Source: Halomonadaceae bacterium (lineage in GTDB: Bacteria; Pseudomonadota; Gammaproteobacteria; Pseudomonadales; Oleiphilaceae). From it: 40,259 nucleotides of DNA. The DNA is taken from positions 1-40,259 of the forward strand of contig REBR01000146.1 of the NCBI GenBank assembly GCA_007692645.1, in the 5' to 3' direction. This document shows positions 37,673 through 40,259 of this stretch, one piece after another. The notes below the pieces were generated by a model that saw nothing but the letters and a program-made list of their open reading frames with translations, had not been told where the DNA came from and searched no databases. The stretch's first letter is position 1. Every line of letters starts with the position of its first letter. The position numbers were made by a program, and so were the translations under genes.

Positions 37673-38341
37673 TCAATGGGCTACCACCGGGTAACAGGGC
37701 TCACCCCAGTCCGACGCCGGGTGGGTCATCATCAGGGTGATAATCACCGGCACCAGTTGCCCGAGAATATTGCCCCCGTCCCGCACCTGGTCCCGGTTCA
37801 CCGAGCTGTTCCAGGTGGAACCCCCATGGATAATCTGGTTGCGCAGGGTATAAAGCCGGGAGAACACATTACCCAGCACCCGGGCGGTGTCGTCTGACCC
37901 CAGGGCCCGGGCGGCGGTCACCTTGGCCCGCTCGAACAGGCCAGACCACTCGCCCCGGGGGCGGCGGCCGTTCTGGGAGTCCCAGTAGGGCTGGAACACA
38001 TACTGGTTGTTCAGCAGCAACTTAATCGCCCGGGGGAACTCGGTCCAGACCATGGCAGACAGGTGCTTATCACTGTCCAGGGTCACCAGCCGGTGGAGAA
38101 AGTTCCGCAGCAGCTCCTGCTCCGGCAGCACATCGGTGCTGGCGCCGTCATGGCGGATTTCCTGGGCGTAGGCGGCGTTAAAGGCAATCCACAGGAAAAT
38201 AAACCGGCCGTCATCGTCGTCGCTACACTGCTCCGCCCGCTGCAACCAGCTCAGTGAGCGGTGCACCCGCAGATCCAGGGAACGGGGAAAGCTGTCACGG
38301 ATCTGCCGGTGGCGGTCTTTCAGGGTCTGGTAATGGGACAT
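37673..38341 (-). CDS. Apea-like HEPN domain protein
   Basis: RFIFLWIAFNAAYA and LYTLRNQIIHGGSTW (RNxxxH). Confidence 0.75.
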   Translation of the reverse strand: MSHYQTLKDRHRQIRDSFPRSLDLRVHRSLSWLQRAEQCSDDDDGRFIFLWIAFNAAYAQEIRHDGASTDVLPEQELLRNFLHRLVTLDSDKHLSAMVWTEFPRAIKLLLNNQYVFQPYWDSQNGRRPRGEWSGLFERAKVTAARALGSDDTARVLGNVFSRLYTLRNQIIHGGSTWNSSVNRDQVRDGGNILGQLVPVIITLMMTHPASDWGEPCYPVVAH

Positions 38342-38550
38342 GGCCGAAGGCCCTCGGGCTGGTTGGGCTAAAAGTGGATTCTACCTTAAATGCTACGGCC
38401 TGCCCCGGCGGTCTGCCACACACCAGGGGGGATAATTGCCCATTTCACCCCCCTTGGCGGTACAGCAGGGATTATCTGTCATCCGGGCCGTGGCCTTTAA
38501 CGGGGCCGGCTGGCAGACTGATGCCACTGACATTCACCCAGGAGAGACCC

Positions 38551-38973
38551 ATGGCGGTTCAACGCATTCATATCGAGCACCATTTCCCTTACTCTGTAGA
38601 GGCGGTTTTTGGCTTTCTCAGTGTGCATAAAAATCTGGAGAAGGTGTTCTTCCCCGCCAAGATCAAGCGCATCAAAGATGGCAGCGACACCGTGGATGGC
38701 ACCGGTTCCGTGCGCCGCATGCGCCTGCCACTGGCCCCGGCCTTTGAAGAAACCGTCACGGAAATGCAGCCCAACGAGAAAATCGTTTACCGCATCAGCA
38801 AGGGCAGCCCCCTGCGTAACCACCAGGGCACCATGGTATTTTCCGGCACTACCGGGGGCTGCAAACTGGATTACCAAATGGAATTTGAAGGCCGCTTCCC
38901 TCTGGTAGGCCCGGTGGTTAAAGTGGCTTTGGAGCAGGGTATTCGCCAGGGCCTGAAGCGTCTGCGCCTGTAG
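38551..38973 (+). CDS. SRPBCC family protein
   Basis: RBS aggaga before the ATG at 38551; HHFPYSVEAVFGFLSVHKNLEKVFFPAKIKRI polyketide cyclase/START-like fold. Confidence 0.85.
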   Translation: MAVQRIHIEHHFPYSVEAVFGFLSVHKNLEKVFFPAKIKRIKDGSDTVDGTGSVRRMRLPLAPAFEETVTEMQPNEKIVYRISKGSPLRNHQGTMVFSGTTGGCKLDYQMEFEGRFPLVGPVVKVALEQGIRQGLKRLRL

Positions 38974-39007
38974 TCAGTCACCCTTCCCGGCTCAGGGGGA
39001 ATCGGTC

Positions 39008-39631
39008 ATGGCCTCACTGCCGTCGCTGCAGCAACAGATTGCACGGTGCCGCCTGTGCCGTGACTGCCCCACAGAGTCCGCCCGGCTACCCCATGAACCA
39101 CGCCCGGTGCTGCAACTGGGGCCCGGGGCCAGAATCTGCATTGCCAGCCAGGCCCCGGGCAAGCGGGCCCATGAAAAAGGGCTGCCGTTTTATGACCCCT
39201 CCGGGGTCCGGCTGCGGCAATGGCTGGACATGGATGAAGCCACTTTTTATGACCCGGACAAGCTCGCCATCGTGCCCATGGGCTTCTGCTTCCCCGGCTA
39301 TGACCGCAACGGCGGCGACCTGCCGCCGCGGCGGGAGTGCGCCCCCCAGTGGCGTCAACAGGTGTTCGACGCCCTGCCCAATCTGTCACTGATTCTGCTG
39401 ATCGGCCAGTACGCCCAGGGGTACCACCTGCCACGGGAACAGCGCGGCTGCACCCTGACGGAAACCGTGGCCAACTGGCGGGAGTTGCTGGATGGCGGGC
39501 AACACCCTGCCGTGCTGCCACTGCCCCACCCTTCCTGGCGCAATAATGGCTGGCTTAAACGCAACCCCTGGTTTGCAGAGCAGTTGCTGCCGGTGCTGCG
39601 CCAGCGGGTGCATGGGCTGCTGAAGGAGTGA
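39008..39631 (+). CDS. Uracil-DNA glycosylase superfamily protein
   Basis: Cys-rich N-terminus CRLCRDCP, IASQAPGKRAHEKGLPFYDPSGVRLRQWL, LPLPHPSWRNNGW. Confidence 0.88.
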   Translation: MASLPSLQQQIARCRLCRDCPTESARLPHEPRPVLQLGPGARICIASQAPGKRAHEKGLPFYDPSGVRLRQWLDMDEATFYDPDKLAIVPMGFCFPGYDRNGGDLPPRRECAPQWRQQVFDALPNLSLILLIGQYAQGYHLPREQRGCTLTETVANWRELLDGGQHPAVLPLPHPSWRNNGWLKRNPWFAEQLLPVLRQRVHGLLKE

Positions 39632-39637
39632 CGGGCC

Positions 39638-40138
39638 TCAAATGTCCGGGGTACTTGTCTGGATGCGAATGGTGGTGCCAGTGGTGGCCGAGTTGTTCAC
39701 GCTCAGAGGCCAGCCAAGGCGTTCGCAGACCAGCTGAACAATGAACAGACCCAGTCCCCGGGTCATGCCGGGCACCCAGGTGGTATGCTGCACCGGGCTG
39801 ACAGCCAGTTGCTGAATCACCTCCCGGGACAGACCGGGTCCAGTATCGCGAATGTCCACCGCCGCTGCTGAGAGGGTGATATACACGTCGCCGTGGGTAT
39901 GTTTCAGGGCATTTTGCAGGAGGTTACGGAACAGCATTCTCACCAGTGCCGGGTTGGCATCCACCGGCTGCTGCAACCCTTCACCCTGAATCACCAACCG
40001 CCCGACCTGCTGTGGCTGGGATTCCTCCAGCTCAGCCACCACAGCACGGATCTGGTCTCCGGGCAGCAATCTTGTGACCGCTTCCTGCTGACCCTCACCC
40101 CGGGTCAGGGCCAGCAGCACTTCCACATCCGCGCTCAT
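39638..40138 (-). CDS. C-terminal part of a sensor histidine kinase (possibly disrupted upstream)
   Basis: N-box RNLLQNALKHT, VDIRDTGPGLS, RGLGLFIVQLVCERLGW; reading frame closed by TGA at 40211-40213 before an H-box is seen. Confidence 0.8.
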   Translation of the reverse strand: MSADVEVLLALTRGEGQQEAVTRLLPGDQIRAVVAELEESQPQQVGRLVIQGEGLQQPVDANPALVRMLFRNLLQNALKHTHGDVYITLSAAAVDIRDTGPGLSREVIQQLAVSPVQHTTWVPGMTRGLGLFIVQLVCERLGWPLSVNNSATTGTTIRIQTSTPDI

Positions 40139-40259
40139 ATCCTCCGTTGCCCGACGGATACGCTCACCAGTACGCCGGTCACTGTCACTCAGGGTGCCGC
40201 GCTGGTATCGTCATCGCATCATGGATGCGCTGACGTTGCGCCTGCTGGGCCCGGTGCAA

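Noticed and set aside
39008-39631. Possible UdgX-type enzyme
   Set aside because: GKRAHEKG superficially recalls a UdgX-type loop, but it lies in the motif A region and the typical KRRIH insertion is absent; called generic UDG superfamily.

Overview
This 40 kb window is a GC-rich bacterial chromosome segment, most likely gammaproteobacterial. Main content, left to right: the 3' end of a PRISE-type SDR gene; umuDC behind a consensus LexA/SOS box; a membrane GGDEF-EAL protein; a SitA-type metal ABC transporter; a complete retinal phototrophy operon (rhodopsin-crtE-crtI-crtB-crtY-blh); cry-DASH with a DUF4864 gene; a Mn/Fe SOD; and an acetate-utilisation locus resembling CrbS/CrbR-acs-DUF485-actP, followed by a DUF294/CBS protein and an exonuclease. 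The right part holds an SLT-like lipoprotein, a PAS-GGDEF-EAL protein, a secreted two-domain lipase with a downstream single-TM protein, a frameshifted AraC regulator, an Apea-type HEPN protein, an SRPBCC protein, a UDG-family protein and the C-terminal part of a histidine kinase. No CRISPR array, tRNA, rRNA or transposase was recognised. The observations I rate highest are: (1) a xanthorhodopsin-like proton pump (DTE motif, Leu at the spectral tuning site) with Trp where the carotenoid-antenna Gly is expected, in an operon without a ketolase; (2) two tandem TTAGAC-N4-GTCTAA-type palindromes between acs and actP; (3) a diverged second copy of the acs 3' tail just past the acs stop codon; (4) an AraC gene split at a 5-nt G run; (5) a secreted Q/E/D-rich orphan protein gene inside the acetate regulon; (6) a possible attenuator hairpin between rhodopsin and crtE.
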